From positions 1-63,885 of the forward strand of contig JAPPGK010000007.1 of assembly GCA_028821405.1 (NCBI GenBank): a stretch of DNA of 63,885 nucleotides, given 5' to 3'. A program made the translations under genes and the position numbers. The notes beneath the pieces are model-generated. The model searched no databases, was not told the DNA's origin, and was given only the letters and a program-made list of their open reading frames with translations. How positions within the stretch are numbered: position 1 is the stretch's first letter; every line of letters begins with the position of its first letter. Positions 34,125 to 42,268 of the stretch are shown here, in pieces. Source of the DNA: Gammaproteobacteria bacterium (GTDB taxonomy: Bacteria; Pseudomonadota; Gammaproteobacteria; Pseudomonadales; Azotimanducaceae).

Positions 34125-35912
34125 ATGGCCAGGAGCGAGTCCGGACAAGGATCTCCACGACGAAGGCGATGGGGCCTTGCTCTGGCGGCGGTGGGCCTAG
34201 GCCTTGTGGTCGCCTTGTTCGTCGTCGGACCTCGCGAATTTCGACCGATGGACGAAGGGTCGATTGAAGCACCGGCGCCTTCAACGGTCGCCCCGCGTCC
34301 CATGCTCAAGCCTGGCGTCGCAACGCTGGCCGAGATCGCCTCGATCGAAGACGACTTCTCCCGCAATTCGGCTCTCTACGCCTTGGTTGCCGATGCACCA
34401 CGGACGCGTCTTGAGGAGTGGCTCGCGGAAGTCGAGACGCTCCCGGCGACACGACACCGCTCCGACGTTGCGCGCGTGCTCTACATCCGATTCACGGTTT
34501 CCGATCCCGAAGCGGCCCTTCAACACGCGCTGCGGGGCATGACGAAGGCGTCGTGGCTGGCCGCCATATTCCGCACCTGGGGACAGGTCGATCCCGATGC
34601 CGCCGCGGCACGTGCCGGGACGCTGCAACCTTCCGCCAAGGCGGCCGCGTCCCGTGCCTTGCTTGAACTTGATCTGCCGCGTGACGAGTTGCGCGCCATG
34701 GTGGCGCGTTTGGACGAGAGTGGGCCCGACCGCAACCTCCAGCGGGGGGTCCAACTCATGACCGGGAAGCCTCAACTCACGCCAAACGCGTACCTTCTCG
34801 CGGAGATCGAAGCACGAAGCCACGCCAAGCGCGAAGGCGAGTCGTACGCAGATGCCTGGCACCGCGCGATTGGCGTGGAGGAAGCCCTGGTCCGCCAGTT
34901 CCTCGTCGGTCAAATCGCCCTCGATTGGGTGTTGGAGGATCCCGTGGCTGCGTTGGCGGCCCTTGAATCGTGGGACACCGACGATGCCTATCAAGTGAGC
35001 GTGTCGGGCGGCGGCTTCGCTCCGCACCTTCCAATCCGGCGGATTCTTCGGTCTCGCCTCGTTTCGGAGTGGGCCAAGAACGATGCGCACGCGGCGCTTT
35101 CGTGGTCGTTGGGCCTGGATGACGCCGACATGCAGATCTACGTTCCTGCCGCCCTGTCCACATTGGCCGAATACAACCCGGCGGCAGCGATCGCGCGCCT
35201 TGCGGATCTTCCCGACCCGCTACGCGCGGGGGCCGCCAACGGCGTGTTGTGGACGCTCGCGCGCACCGACCTAGACCGCGCGCTGCGTCTGTTCGAGTCG
35301 CTCGGCATCGAGGAGCAGGCCCAAAACACGATGGCGCTGCGCCAGAACCTGATCAGCCAGCGGTCGCCGCAGCGCGCCCTGGAGTGGGCACTGTCTGTTG
35401 ATCCACGTATTCGCGCCCGCGAAGTCTCAGATCTCCTCGCTATCGTGTCCCTCCAAGACGTCGCAGAGGCCGTGCGACTGCTTGAATCCATCGAAAACCC
35501 CGCCATTCGCGCGGCAGCCGCGCCCAATCTCGTCGGGCAACAGGTACACCGCGATGCGCACGAGGCATTGGCCTGGGCGCGGAAATTCCAACCAGAGACG
35601 GAGCGAGAGAAGCTCGTCGTGCGGGTGTTCAACACCTGGGCCCGCACGGACCCCGGCGATGCTTGCCGGGCCCTATTGGAGTCGCGCGGTGGTCCGACTC
35701 GCGACCGCGCCGCCGCAGCCATGGTGCCAAGCGTCTTGGGCCACGACGTGTACTTGGCAGAACGCCTGTTCGACGCCATCGAAACGCCCGAACAGCAAAC
35801 CGCCGCAGCGCAAACCCTTTATGCGTACTTCACCGACATCGAACCGAGGCAGCGCAAGGCGGAGCGCTACCGCAGGTACCTGCCGTCGGAGGATGAGGAG
35901 GAAGCCCCTTGA
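34125..35912 (+). CDS. Membrane-anchored alpha-helical repeat protein, paralogue 1
   Basis: About 595 residues. A basic N-terminus with one transmembrane segment (WGLALAAVGLGLVVALFVVG, residues about 16-35), then about 500 residues of helical repeats with recurring DP-x-A-A-x-x-W/A motifs (VDPDAAAARA, EDPVAALAALESW, NDAHAALSWSL, RSPQRALEWAL, TDPGDACRAL), a TPR/HEAT-like solenoid likely facing the periplasm. Start ATG 34125 chosen because it places the transmembrane segment near the N-terminus. Directly coupled (TGATG) to a paralogue downstream. No known family recognised. Confidence 0.65.
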   Translation: MARSESGQGSPRRRRWGLALAAVGLGLVVALFVVGPREFRPMDEGSIEAPAPSTVAPRPMLKPGVATLAEIASIEDDFSRNSALYALVADAPRTRLEEWLAEVETLPATRHRSDVARVLYIRFTVSDPEAALQHALRGMTKASWLAAIFRTWGQVDPDAAAARAGTLQPSAKAAASRALLELDLPRDELRAMVARLDESGPDRNLQRGVQLMTGKPQLTPNAYLLAEIEARSHAKREGESYADAWHRAIGVEEALVRQFLVGQIALDWVLEDPVAALAALESWDTDDAYQVSVSGGGFAPHLPIRRILRSRLVSEWAKNDAHAALSWSLGLDDADMQIYVPAALSTLAEYNPAAAIARLADLPDPLRAGAANGVLWTLARTDLDRALRLFESLGIEEQAQNTMALRQNLISQRSPQRALEWALSVDPRIRAREVSDLLAIVSLQDVAEAVRLLESIENPAIRAAAAPNLVGQQVHRDAHEALAWARKFQPETEREKLVVRVFNTWARTDPGDACRALLESRGGPTRDRAAAAMVPSVLGHDVYLAERLFDAIETPEQQTAAAQTLYAYFTDIEPRQRKAERYRRYLPSEDEEEAP

Positions 35913-37465
35913 TGCCGCCTTTGGGACGACGGGTGATCGTCACCGCCGTCGCCTACGCCCTGGTATCGACGGCATGCATCGCCGCTCGACCGTCGGTCGC
36001 TGCGGCGGAGTCGTCGAACCGGAGCGCATCCGAAACGCCGGCCGAGAATGCTCTGGCTCGAATCATCGCGATCGCGAACCGCTTCGAGCGCAACGCGGCG
36101 CTCTACCGTTTCGTTGCGGATGCCGACCGGCAGCGGATCGAAGCGTTGCTCGCGGCGCTGGTTGCGGAGCCTAGGTCGCCCCAGAGAGACGACGCGGCTC
36201 GCGTCCTCTACGTGCGTTTCGCGTCCCTTGAACCCGGTGCGGCCGTCGAACACGCCCTGCACAGCCATGCCAGGCCCCAGGTCTTTGAGGCGGTATTCCG
36301 CGCCTGGGCACACGTGGACCTCGAGGCGGCGGTGGCGCGGGCGTCCAATCTCTCGACGTCGATGAAGCAGGACGCAGCCCGAGCCATTCTCGATCTCGAC
36401 CTGACGGCGTCAGAGCGTGCGTCGATCGCCGAACGGCTTGGCACACAGCCGGCACTCGTCGAGATCGAGCACGTGGCGCCGCCGCGCGCCGACGAACCCT
36501 ACGAGGAGACACTAGCTCGAATCGCCGCCATCGAAGACGGCAGGGCTCGGTACACAGAGGCTGTTTCCGTATCGGTGGCTTGGGCGGCAAAGGATCCGGT
36601 CGGCGCGTTGGCGGCACTAGTCGATTGGGATGGGAACGAAGACATGAGGGGTTTCTGGCTCGGCCAGGTGATGGAAGCCTGGGCCGACTCCGACGCCCGC
36701 GCCGCGGTGGATTGGCTGCTAACGCAAGACGAGCGCGTGGTGGCGGGCCTGGCGGAATCTGCCTTCGCGGCCCTCGCGAAGTCCGACCTGGCGGACGCGG
36801 AGTCGCTGGTAGAGACCCTGCCGGAAGGGCCGGCCAGGCTCGCGGCGCAGATCAGCGTGTTCTCCGTGATCCTCGAGCGGGGCCAGTTGGACATTGCGCT
36901 TGCGGCCTTCGAAGAACTGGACCCCCGAAACCGGCAACGCCATGCGTTGGGCGTTGGTCGCCGTTTGGCACGTGAAGACCCGGAGTGGGCAATTGCTTGG
37001 TCGATGGATCTGGACGAGCCGATTCGAAGAGACACGCTTGGCTGGGTGTTGTTCAGTATCCAGGAGTCGGACCCCGAATTGGCGAAGCAGCTTGCCGAGG
37101 AGGTCGACGACACCTCGTTGCGAATCCGGGCCGCGCAGGTGCTAGTGCAGAGGGGAGAGCCATCGGAGGCGTTGCGCTGGGTCGCAACACTCGGCAGCGA
37201 AAGGGAAACCGCGCCGTTGGTGGCACAAGTCTTCGCCATCTGGTCGGCAGACGATTTGCCGACGGCGATGGATGCTGTCATGGAATACCCGCCGGGGCCC
37301 GTGCGCGACCGGGCCCTCGCAGCCATGATGTCGAGTCGACTGCGGGTGTTCGATACGGATACCGCCGAAGCCCTGCTCAACGCGTTCGACTCGCCGGCCG
37401 AAAAGTCCAAGGCGGAGGCGAAGCTTCGCGCCCATCGAGCTAGCAATGGGTCGGACGTACGGTGA
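35912..37465 (+). CDS. Secreted alpha-helical repeat protein, paralogue 2
   Basis: 517 residues. Signal peptide at residues 6-33 (RRVIVTAVAYALVSTACIAA); the Cys could also be lipidated. The rest matches the plan of its neighbour: an ALYRFVADA segment near residue 65 parallels ALYALVADA there, followed by repeats with DPVGALAALVDWD, SDARAAVDWLL, EDPEWAIAWSM, GEPSEALRWV. The ATG at 35912 overlaps the previous stop by 1 nt (TGATG). The pair looks like a tandem duplication that diverged in its anchor: transmembrane in the first, signal peptide in the second. Confidence 0.65.
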   Translation: MPPLGRRVIVTAVAYALVSTACIAARPSVAAAESSNRSASETPAENALARIIAIANRFERNAALYRFVADADRQRIEALLAALVAEPRSPQRDDAARVLYVRFASLEPGAAVEHALHSHARPQVFEAVFRAWAHVDLEAAVARASNLSTSMKQDAARAILDLDLTASERASIAERLGTQPALVEIEHVAPPRADEPYEETLARIAAIEDGRARYTEAVSVSVAWAAKDPVGALAALVDWDGNEDMRGFWLGQVMEAWADSDARAAVDWLLTQDERVVAGLAESAFAALAKSDLADAESLVETLPEGPARLAAQISVFSVILERGQLDIALAAFEELDPRNRQRHALGVGRRLAREDPEWAIAWSMDLDEPIRRDTLGWVLFSIQESDPELAKQLAEEVDDTSLRIRAAQVLVQRGEPSEALRWVATLGSERETAPLVAQVFAIWSADDLPTAMDAVMEYPPGPVRDRALAAMMSSRLRVFDTDTAEALLNAFDSPAEKSKAEAKLRAHRASNGSDVR

Positions 37466-37618
37466 AGCCGCGATGACCAACCGTGTGCAGCGTTGGGCGA
37501 CGCTCTTGGTTGTGGTGCCACCCCGAGCGAGGCTCAAGCACGGTCCTTGAATCTGGCGTCCTTGCGAGCCGGCGAGGTAGGCGTCAGCGTGTCTGCCGTT
37601 CATTGGTCAGACCCTCGA

Positions 37619-37706
37619 TCAAGTACGAGTCAAGTAAATAACTGTCTGATATATCTTCAATTTTTGTTGCTGAACGATGGATTCGTCAAGTGCGGATCAA
37701 GTAAAT
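37619..37706. repeat. Paired TCAAGT direct repeats in an AT-rich spacer
   Basis: Two 21-bp units TCAAGTRCGRRTCAAGTAAAT lie at 37619-37639 and 37686-37706 (18 of 21 positions identical). Each unit holds two TCAAGT hexamers 11 bp apart, one helical turn. The stretch between them is unusually AT-rich for this window (about 37634-37690) and sits between convergent genes. It could be a protein-binding site or a remnant of a mobile element. Confidence 0.6.
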
Positions 37707-37736
37707 TCGGCAGCGTTGCGCTCTCGACGGGCGCGT

Positions 37737-38789
37737 CTACTGCTGTAGGCGCGCTTGGGCCACCACCTCCGCCATACCGTCCCACTCGCTCCAGTGGTCG
37801 CACATGGCGTCTATGGCAACCCTCCAGGGATCGTAGTCCTCGGGATAGTCGAGGAACTCGCCCTCCCAGCCCCGGTCCGGATGATCGCTGTCGCCTAGAA
37901 CCGTAGCCCCGCCGGGTCGTTCGTGGCGTAGCCGGAAGTAGACGTTCATGCGCGGGTCGGCCCCGGCATTGACGCTGCCCCCGTGGGGACAGGCGTGCAG
38001 CGCGATCACGGCGTCTCCCTCGTCGAGCAGGATCGGCGTCGGCGCCGGCCAGGCGACCCCGTTGACGATCTCCGCATCGGCGGTGAACTTCTCGCGCACC
38101 GGCTGTGGCATGGGGGTCAGCGAGACACCGCCGTCTCGCGGTGCCAGCCGCGGCCAACCGGGACCCTCCGGGCCGACATTCCCGCCGGCGTCGCGCTGCA
38201 TGCGGAAGAACGCCTCGACGTCTTCATGGGCACCTTTAAGGAGGCATAGGTTGCCGCGGCCGAACTCGGTCTGATCGTTGAGCGCTACGCCGACGAACGC
38301 CGTGAAGCTGCCGAGCGCCAAGGTGCACGCGGGATCCTGGAAGAACGGCGTCTTGTTGGCGCCCATCTCGGTGGCGTCCCCCTTGCCGAAATGGGGCGTT
38401 CGCGGGGCTTCCCAGGAATCGACCTCGTCCGCCACCGGCAAATCCGGCGAGTACCACATGCCGTCGACGTGGGGTTGCCAGCCGTAGTTCGGCATGGATG
38501 TGTCGGGCTGGGGATAGAGGATCGCGGCGAATGCGCTCTGCGGCGGATCATACGGCCCCATGGTGTTGCGCATGATCTCGCCGAGGCGGCTCTTGTTCAC
38601 GAGGTCGGGGAGCGGGCTGTCACTGGCCAGGTCGTGGTAGGGCCGGCGAACGCCTTCCCGGACGGCGTGCATGTTGACGGCGCGGCGCGCCCGGAAGGTC
38701 AGTTCCCGAGGTACCGCTTCGCGGATGACGATGAAACCGTCGGCGAGGAAGCGTCGTTTCTCGTCCAGGGTGAGTTCGGTGGCGCCCAT
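37737..38789 (-). CDS. Phytanoyl-CoA dioxygenase (PhyH) family protein
   Basis: 350 residues. HxD is QPHVDGMWY (near residue 105) and the distal His is ALHACPHGGSVNAG (near 265), with Arg in DPRMNVYFRLRH. It aligns along its length with the PhyH at 31972-33057 and is probably an in-genome duplication. It is divergent from the glutathione peroxidase/CoA-transferase operon and shares its intergenic region (about 70 bp). Confidence 0.85.
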   Translation of the reverse strand: MGATELTLDEKRRFLADGFIVIREAVPRELTFRARRAVNMHAVREGVRRPYHDLASDSPLPDLVNKSRLGEIMRNTMGPYDPPQSAFAAILYPQPDTSMPNYGWQPHVDGMWYSPDLPVADEVDSWEAPRTPHFGKGDATEMGANKTPFFQDPACTLALGSFTAFVGVALNDQTEFGRGNLCLLKGAHEDVEAFFRMQRDAGGNVGPEGPGWPRLAPRDGGVSLTPMPQPVREKFTADAEIVNGVAWPAPTPILLDEGDAVIALHACPHGGSVNAGADPRMNVYFRLRHERPGGATVLGDSDHPDRGWEGEFLDYPEDYDPWRVAIDAMCDHWSEWDGMAEVVAQARLQQ

Positions 38790-38859
38790 GACTTGCTAAC
38801 CCACTCCACTTCGCAATAATCGACCGGCTATCCATGCTAGCAGAGGGGGGATGGACGAG

Positions 38860-39330
38860 ATGGCGCGTTTCCACGAGTTCACCATGGACACCATCACCGG
38901 CGAGCCGCTCGGCTTCGAGAAGTACAAGGGTGCCGCGTGCCTCGTGGTCAACCTGGCCAGTCAGTGAGGAATGACGCGTCAGTACGCAGGTCTGCGTACC
39001 CTTGAAGAAGATGGCGCCGTCAAGGTGCTCGGGTTTCCCTGCAACCAATTCGGTCGCCAGGAGCCGGGTACGAACGAGGAGATACTCGAGTTCGCGAGCA
39101 CCCGGTACGACGCGAATTTCCAGATGTTCGCGAAGACCGAGGTCAACGGCGACGGCGCTTGCGCCCTCTACGAGTTTCTGAAGGCCGAGCACCCCCGAGC
39201 CGATGGCAATCCCGACATCGCCTGGAACTTCACCAAGTTCCTGGTCGACGGCGACGGTCGCGTGGTCGCGCGCTACGAGCCGAGGGTGACACCCGCCGAG
39301 ATCGCCGCCGACCTCGCAAACCACTTGTAG
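38860..39330 (+). CDS. Selenocysteine-containing glutathione peroxidase (in-frame UGA as Sec36)
   Basis: 156 residues if UGA 38965-38967 is Sec: CLVVNLASQ-U-GMTRQYAGL is the glutathione peroxidase active site, where family members carry Cys or Sec. The other active-site motifs follow: FPCNQFGRQEPG (Gln) and AWNFTKFLVDG (Trp, Asn). The enzyme reduces peroxides with glutathione or thioredoxin. Start ATG 38860 has a ribosome site AGAGGGGGG at good spacing; ATG 38851 is too close to it. A strong SECIS hairpin follows the UGA. Reading UGA as stop would leave an N-terminal piece of 35 residues and a second piece lacking the active residue. It is 20 bp ahead of the CoA-transferase, so it probably leads that operon. 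Confidence 0.93.
38982..38999 (+). promoter_or_regulatory. Bacterial SECIS hairpin of the glutathione peroxidase gene
   Basis: Perfect 7-bp stem GTACGCA/TGCGTAC with the loop GGTC. The loop begins 22 nt after the UGA, inside the 16-37 nt window, and starts with GG. The top, GCAGGTCTGC, is the same as the apical part of the E. coli fdhF SECIS (as I remember that sequence), which SelB binds. This is the strongest single piece of evidence for Sec decoding in the window. Confidence 0.85.
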
Positions 39331-39349
39331 GACATGAGGAGGCAAATCG

Positions 39350-40537
39350 ATGCCAGCCCTTGACGGATTGCGCGTTCTCGACATGACGCAGTACGAAGCG
39401 GGCACGTCCTGCACCCAGGCGCTGGCCTGGCTCGGTGCCGACGTGGTCAAGGTGGAACGCCCCGGTCACGGCGACCCCGGTCGCGGCATCGGCGGCAGCA
39501 GCGAGTACTTCATGGTCTGGAACTCCAACAAGCGCAGCGTCGTCCTCGACTTGTCAAAGCCGCGCGGGCGGCAACTGCTGTTCGACATGCTGCCCAACTA
39601 CGACGTGTTCGTGGAGAACTACGGCCCCGGCGTCGTCGAGAAACTCGGCATCGACTACGACGCATGCAAGGCCGTCAAGCCCGACATCATCTACGGCCGC
39701 ATCAAGGGCTTCGGCACCTCGGGCCCGTGGTCGCACTACAAGTGCTTCGACATGGTGGCGCAGTCGGCGGCGGGCGCGTTCTCGATCACCGGCGAGGCGG
39801 AGGGCCCGCCCATGCGGCCCGGACCAACGACCGGCGATGCCGGGACGGGGGTGCAGATGGCGCTCGCCATCGTCTCCGCCTACGTGCAGAGACTGAATAC
39901 CGGCAAGGGCCAGCTCATCGAGATTTCCATGCAGGAGGCGATGACCTACTACCTGCGTACCGCCACCGCCAGCGGCCGGTACGGCGAGCGGGCCGTGGGG
40001 CGCTCGGGCAACGGTGCGACGCCGAACATGAGCCTCTACCCCTGCAAGGGCGACGGCGCCAACGACTACGTCTACATCATGGCGGTCACGGGCCGCATGT
40101 GGGAGGCGCTGTGCCGGGTGATCGGCCGCGAGGACCTGTTCCACGACCCGCGCTACCAGGATCCCCGGGACCGCTACCGCAACCGCGATGCGATCAAGGC
40201 CGAGATCGCTAAGTGGACGATTGAGCGGGACAAGTACGACGCCATGCACGAACTCGCGGAAGGTGGCGTACCGGCCAGCGCGGTACTCGATACCAGCGAC
40301 CTGTACCGCAATCCGCACCTCGTCGAGCGCGGCTTCGTACACGAACTCGACCATCCCGCAGTCGGCCCGATCAAGCTGCTCGGCTGGCCGGCCCGGATGT
40401 CGGCCAGTGAGGTCCCGATCCGTGCGGCACCACTGTTGGGCGCACACTCCCGGGAGGTGCTCGGCTCGGATCTCGGCCTCGCCGGCGCGGAGATCGACGG
40501 TCTCGTCGACGCAGGCGTGGTTGGAACGGAGGCCTGA
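39350..40537 (+). CDS. CaiB/BaiF class III CoA-transferase
   Basis: 395 residues. N-terminal Rossmann part (LRVLDMTQYEAGTSCTQALA, LGADVVKVERPG), the catalytic Asp in GPTTGDAGTGVQMA near residue 165, and the C-terminal LGAHSREVLGSDLG. These enzymes move CoA between a carboxylic acid and an acyl-CoA donor. A clear ribosome site AGGAGG precedes the ATG. Second gene of the operon GPx - CoA-transferase - SDR - LLM oxidoreductase - CoA-transferase. Confidence 0.92.
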   Translation: MPALDGLRVLDMTQYEAGTSCTQALAWLGADVVKVERPGHGDPGRGIGGSSEYFMVWNSNKRSVVLDLSKPRGRQLLFDMLPNYDVFVENYGPGVVEKLGIDYDACKAVKPDIIYGRIKGFGTSGPWSHYKCFDMVAQSAAGAFSITGEAEGPPMRPGPTTGDAGTGVQMALAIVSAYVQRLNTGKGQLIEISMQEAMTYYLRTATASGRYGERAVGRSGNGATPNMSLYPCKGDGANDYVYIMAVTGRMWEALCRVIGREDLFHDPRYQDPRDRYRNRDAIKAEIAKWTIERDKYDAMHELAEGGVPASAVLDTSDLYRNPHLVERGFVHELDHPAVGPIKLLGWPARMSASEVPIRAAPLLGAHSREVLGSDLGLAGAEIDGLVDAGVVGTEA

Positions 40538-40539
40538 TC

Positions 40540-41361
40540 GTGGCGGAACTCGAAGGGCTCGAGGGGAAGGTAGCGCTGGTTACCGGCGCGGGACGACTGC
40601 GTGGCATCGGCCGGGCTGCAGCGGTGGCGTTGGCGCGTCTCGGCGCGGACGTCGCGATCAGCGGCACGGGCCGCGATCCGGCCACGTTTCCGGCCGACGA
40701 AAAGGCCATCGGGTGGCGGGACGTGGAGAGTGTCGCCGATCAGATCCGCGATTGCGGACGCCGCGCGTTGCCGCTGGTGTTCGACGTCGCCGACCTGACG
40801 CAGGTCAACGAAGCCGTGGAGCGGATCGTCAACGAACTCGGCCGCATCGACATCCTCATCAACAACGCCGCCATCGCCCGGGGTGCGGATCGCACCACCG
40901 TTGAGACGCTCGATCCCGGTCTCTTCCAGCGCGTCGTCGACGTGAAGGTTCGCGGCACGTTCCTGTGCACCCAGGCGGTCATCCGGCACATCTACCAGCA
41001 GGACCAGGGCGGCAAGATCGTCAACATCGCGTCCATCGCGGGCAAGCGCGGTAGCGCCAACACCCTCGCCTACAACGCCGCCAACTTCGCGATGATCGGC
41101 ATGACCCAGTCCATGGCCCGGGAGTTCGGACCGCGGGGTGTCAACGTGAACTGCGTATGCCCGGGCGCTGTGGACACATCGCGGATGGACGACGTGCGCC
41201 CCGACGACCGCCCCGCGCGCAAGCGCCCCGGCGATCCCGTCAACCGCTGGGGCAGCGACGACGAGGTCGGCGAGTTCGTCGCCTATCTCTGCACACAAGC
41301 CGCGTCCTGGATCCACGGCCAGTCCATCAACCAGGACGGCGGCGCGGTGATGGAACACTAA
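40540..41361 (+). CDS. Short-chain dehydrogenase/reductase with altered active site
   Basis: 273 residues, classical SDR: cofactor motif VTGAGRLRGIGRAAAVAL, NNAAIARG, catalytic Ser in VNIASIAGKRG, catalytic Tyr in AYNAANFAMIG. The Lys of the usual YxxxK is Asn here (Tyr-Asn-Ala-Ala-Asn; codon AAC), while the rest of the motif and the C-terminal NQDGGAVMEH are normal. Loss of this Lys normally abolishes activity, so it may be a non-catalytic or modified enzyme, unless the codon is an assembly error. GTG start 2 bp after the CoA-transferase stop. Confidence 0.88.
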   Translation: MAELEGLEGKVALVTGAGRLRGIGRAAAVALARLGADVAISGTGRDPATFPADEKAIGWRDVESVADQIRDCGRRALPLVFDVADLTQVNEAVERIVNELGRIDILINNAAIARGADRTTVETLDPGLFQRVVDVKVRGTFLCTQAVIRHIYQQDQGGKIVNIASIAGKRGSANTLAYNAANFAMIGMTQSMAREFGPRGVNVNCVCPGAVDTSRMDDVRPDDRPARKRPGDPVNRWGSDDEVGEFVAYLCTQAASWIHGQSINQDGGAVMEH

Positions 41362-41409
41362 GCCCGCGCTATTGCTTCACCCGCACGTTAACCAAGGAGC
41401 CATTCAACC

Positions 41410-42246
41410 GTGAAAATCGGCATCTGCATGTTCGCCACGGACTACGCGATACGCATCGACGACCTCGCCCGGGAAGTCGAAGCGCGAGGTTTCGAATCGC
41501 TGTTCGTCCCGGAGCACACCCATATTCCCACGAGCCGCCGAAGCCCCTGGCCGGGCGGACCGAACCTGCCGAGGGAGTACTGGCACACCTTGGATCCCTT
41601 CGTGGCCTTGACGGCGGCGGCGGCGGCGACGACGACCCTACGCGTGGGTACCGGCATCTGCCTTCTGCCGGAACACGACCCCATCGTCACCGCCAAGGAG
41701 ATCGCCAGCCTCGACCTGCTCTCCAACGGGCGCGTCGACGTGGGCATCGGCGCCGGCTGGAACGCGGAGGAGATGGAGAACCACGGCACCGAGTTCGCGA
41801 CCCGGTTCCGGGTGATGAGCGAACGCGCCAAGGTGATGAAAACGCTTTGGGCCGAGGAGGAACCCGAGTTCCACGGCGAGTTCACCGACTTCGACCCGGT
41901 CTGGTCGTACCCGAAGCCCGTGCAGAAACCGAATCCGCCGATCCTCATCGGCGGCGAGTCGATCCACACCCTGCGCCGAGTGGTCGACTACGGCGACGGG
42001 TGGCTACCCCGTGCCCGGGGCGGATTCGATCCCCACGAAGGCGTCGCTCGACTGCGCGCCGTTGCCGACGCCGCCGAACGCGACATGGCAACCCTGTCCA
42101 TCAACGTCTTCGGGGCCCCGTCGAATGCCGCCGTACTCGACCTCTACCGGGAAGCCGGCATCGACCGCGCCATCCTGTCGGTGCCGTCCGCGGCCTCGGA
42201 CGTCGTGTTGCCGCTCCCGGACAGCCACGCCAAGCACCTTCCGTAG
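41410..42246 (+). CDS. LLM-class (luciferase-like) flavin/F420-dependent oxidoreductase
   Basis: 278 residues, TIM-barrel luciferase-like monooxygenase. Segments ARGFESLFVPEHTHIP, TTTLRVGTGICLLPEHDPI, GRVDVGIGAGWNAEEMENHG and PPILIGGESIHTLRRV are typical of F420/FMN-dependent members (TIGR03619-like). Starts at GTG after AAGGAG. In operon with two CoA-transferases and an SDR, it may oxidise or reduce a CoA-linked intermediate. Confidence 0.88.
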   Translation: MKIGICMFATDYAIRIDDLAREVEARGFESLFVPEHTHIPTSRRSPWPGGPNLPREYWHTLDPFVALTAAAAATTTLRVGTGICLLPEHDPIVTAKEIASLDLLSNGRVDVGIGAGWNAEEMENHGTEFATRFRVMSERAKVMKTLWAEEEPEFHGEFTDFDPVWSYPKPVQKPNPPILIGGESIHTLRRVVDYGDGWLPRARGGFDPHEGVARLRAVADAAERDMATLSINVFGAPSNAAVLDLYREAGIDRAILSVPSAASDVVLPLPDSHAKHLP

Positions 42247-42268
42247 AAACCGACCCACAGGAGCGAGC

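Noticed and set aside
42011-42268. Upstream extension of the second CoA-transferase
   Set aside because: It lies in another frame inside the LLM oxidoreductase gene; the GTG at 42269 follows AGGAG and starts the family N-terminus.
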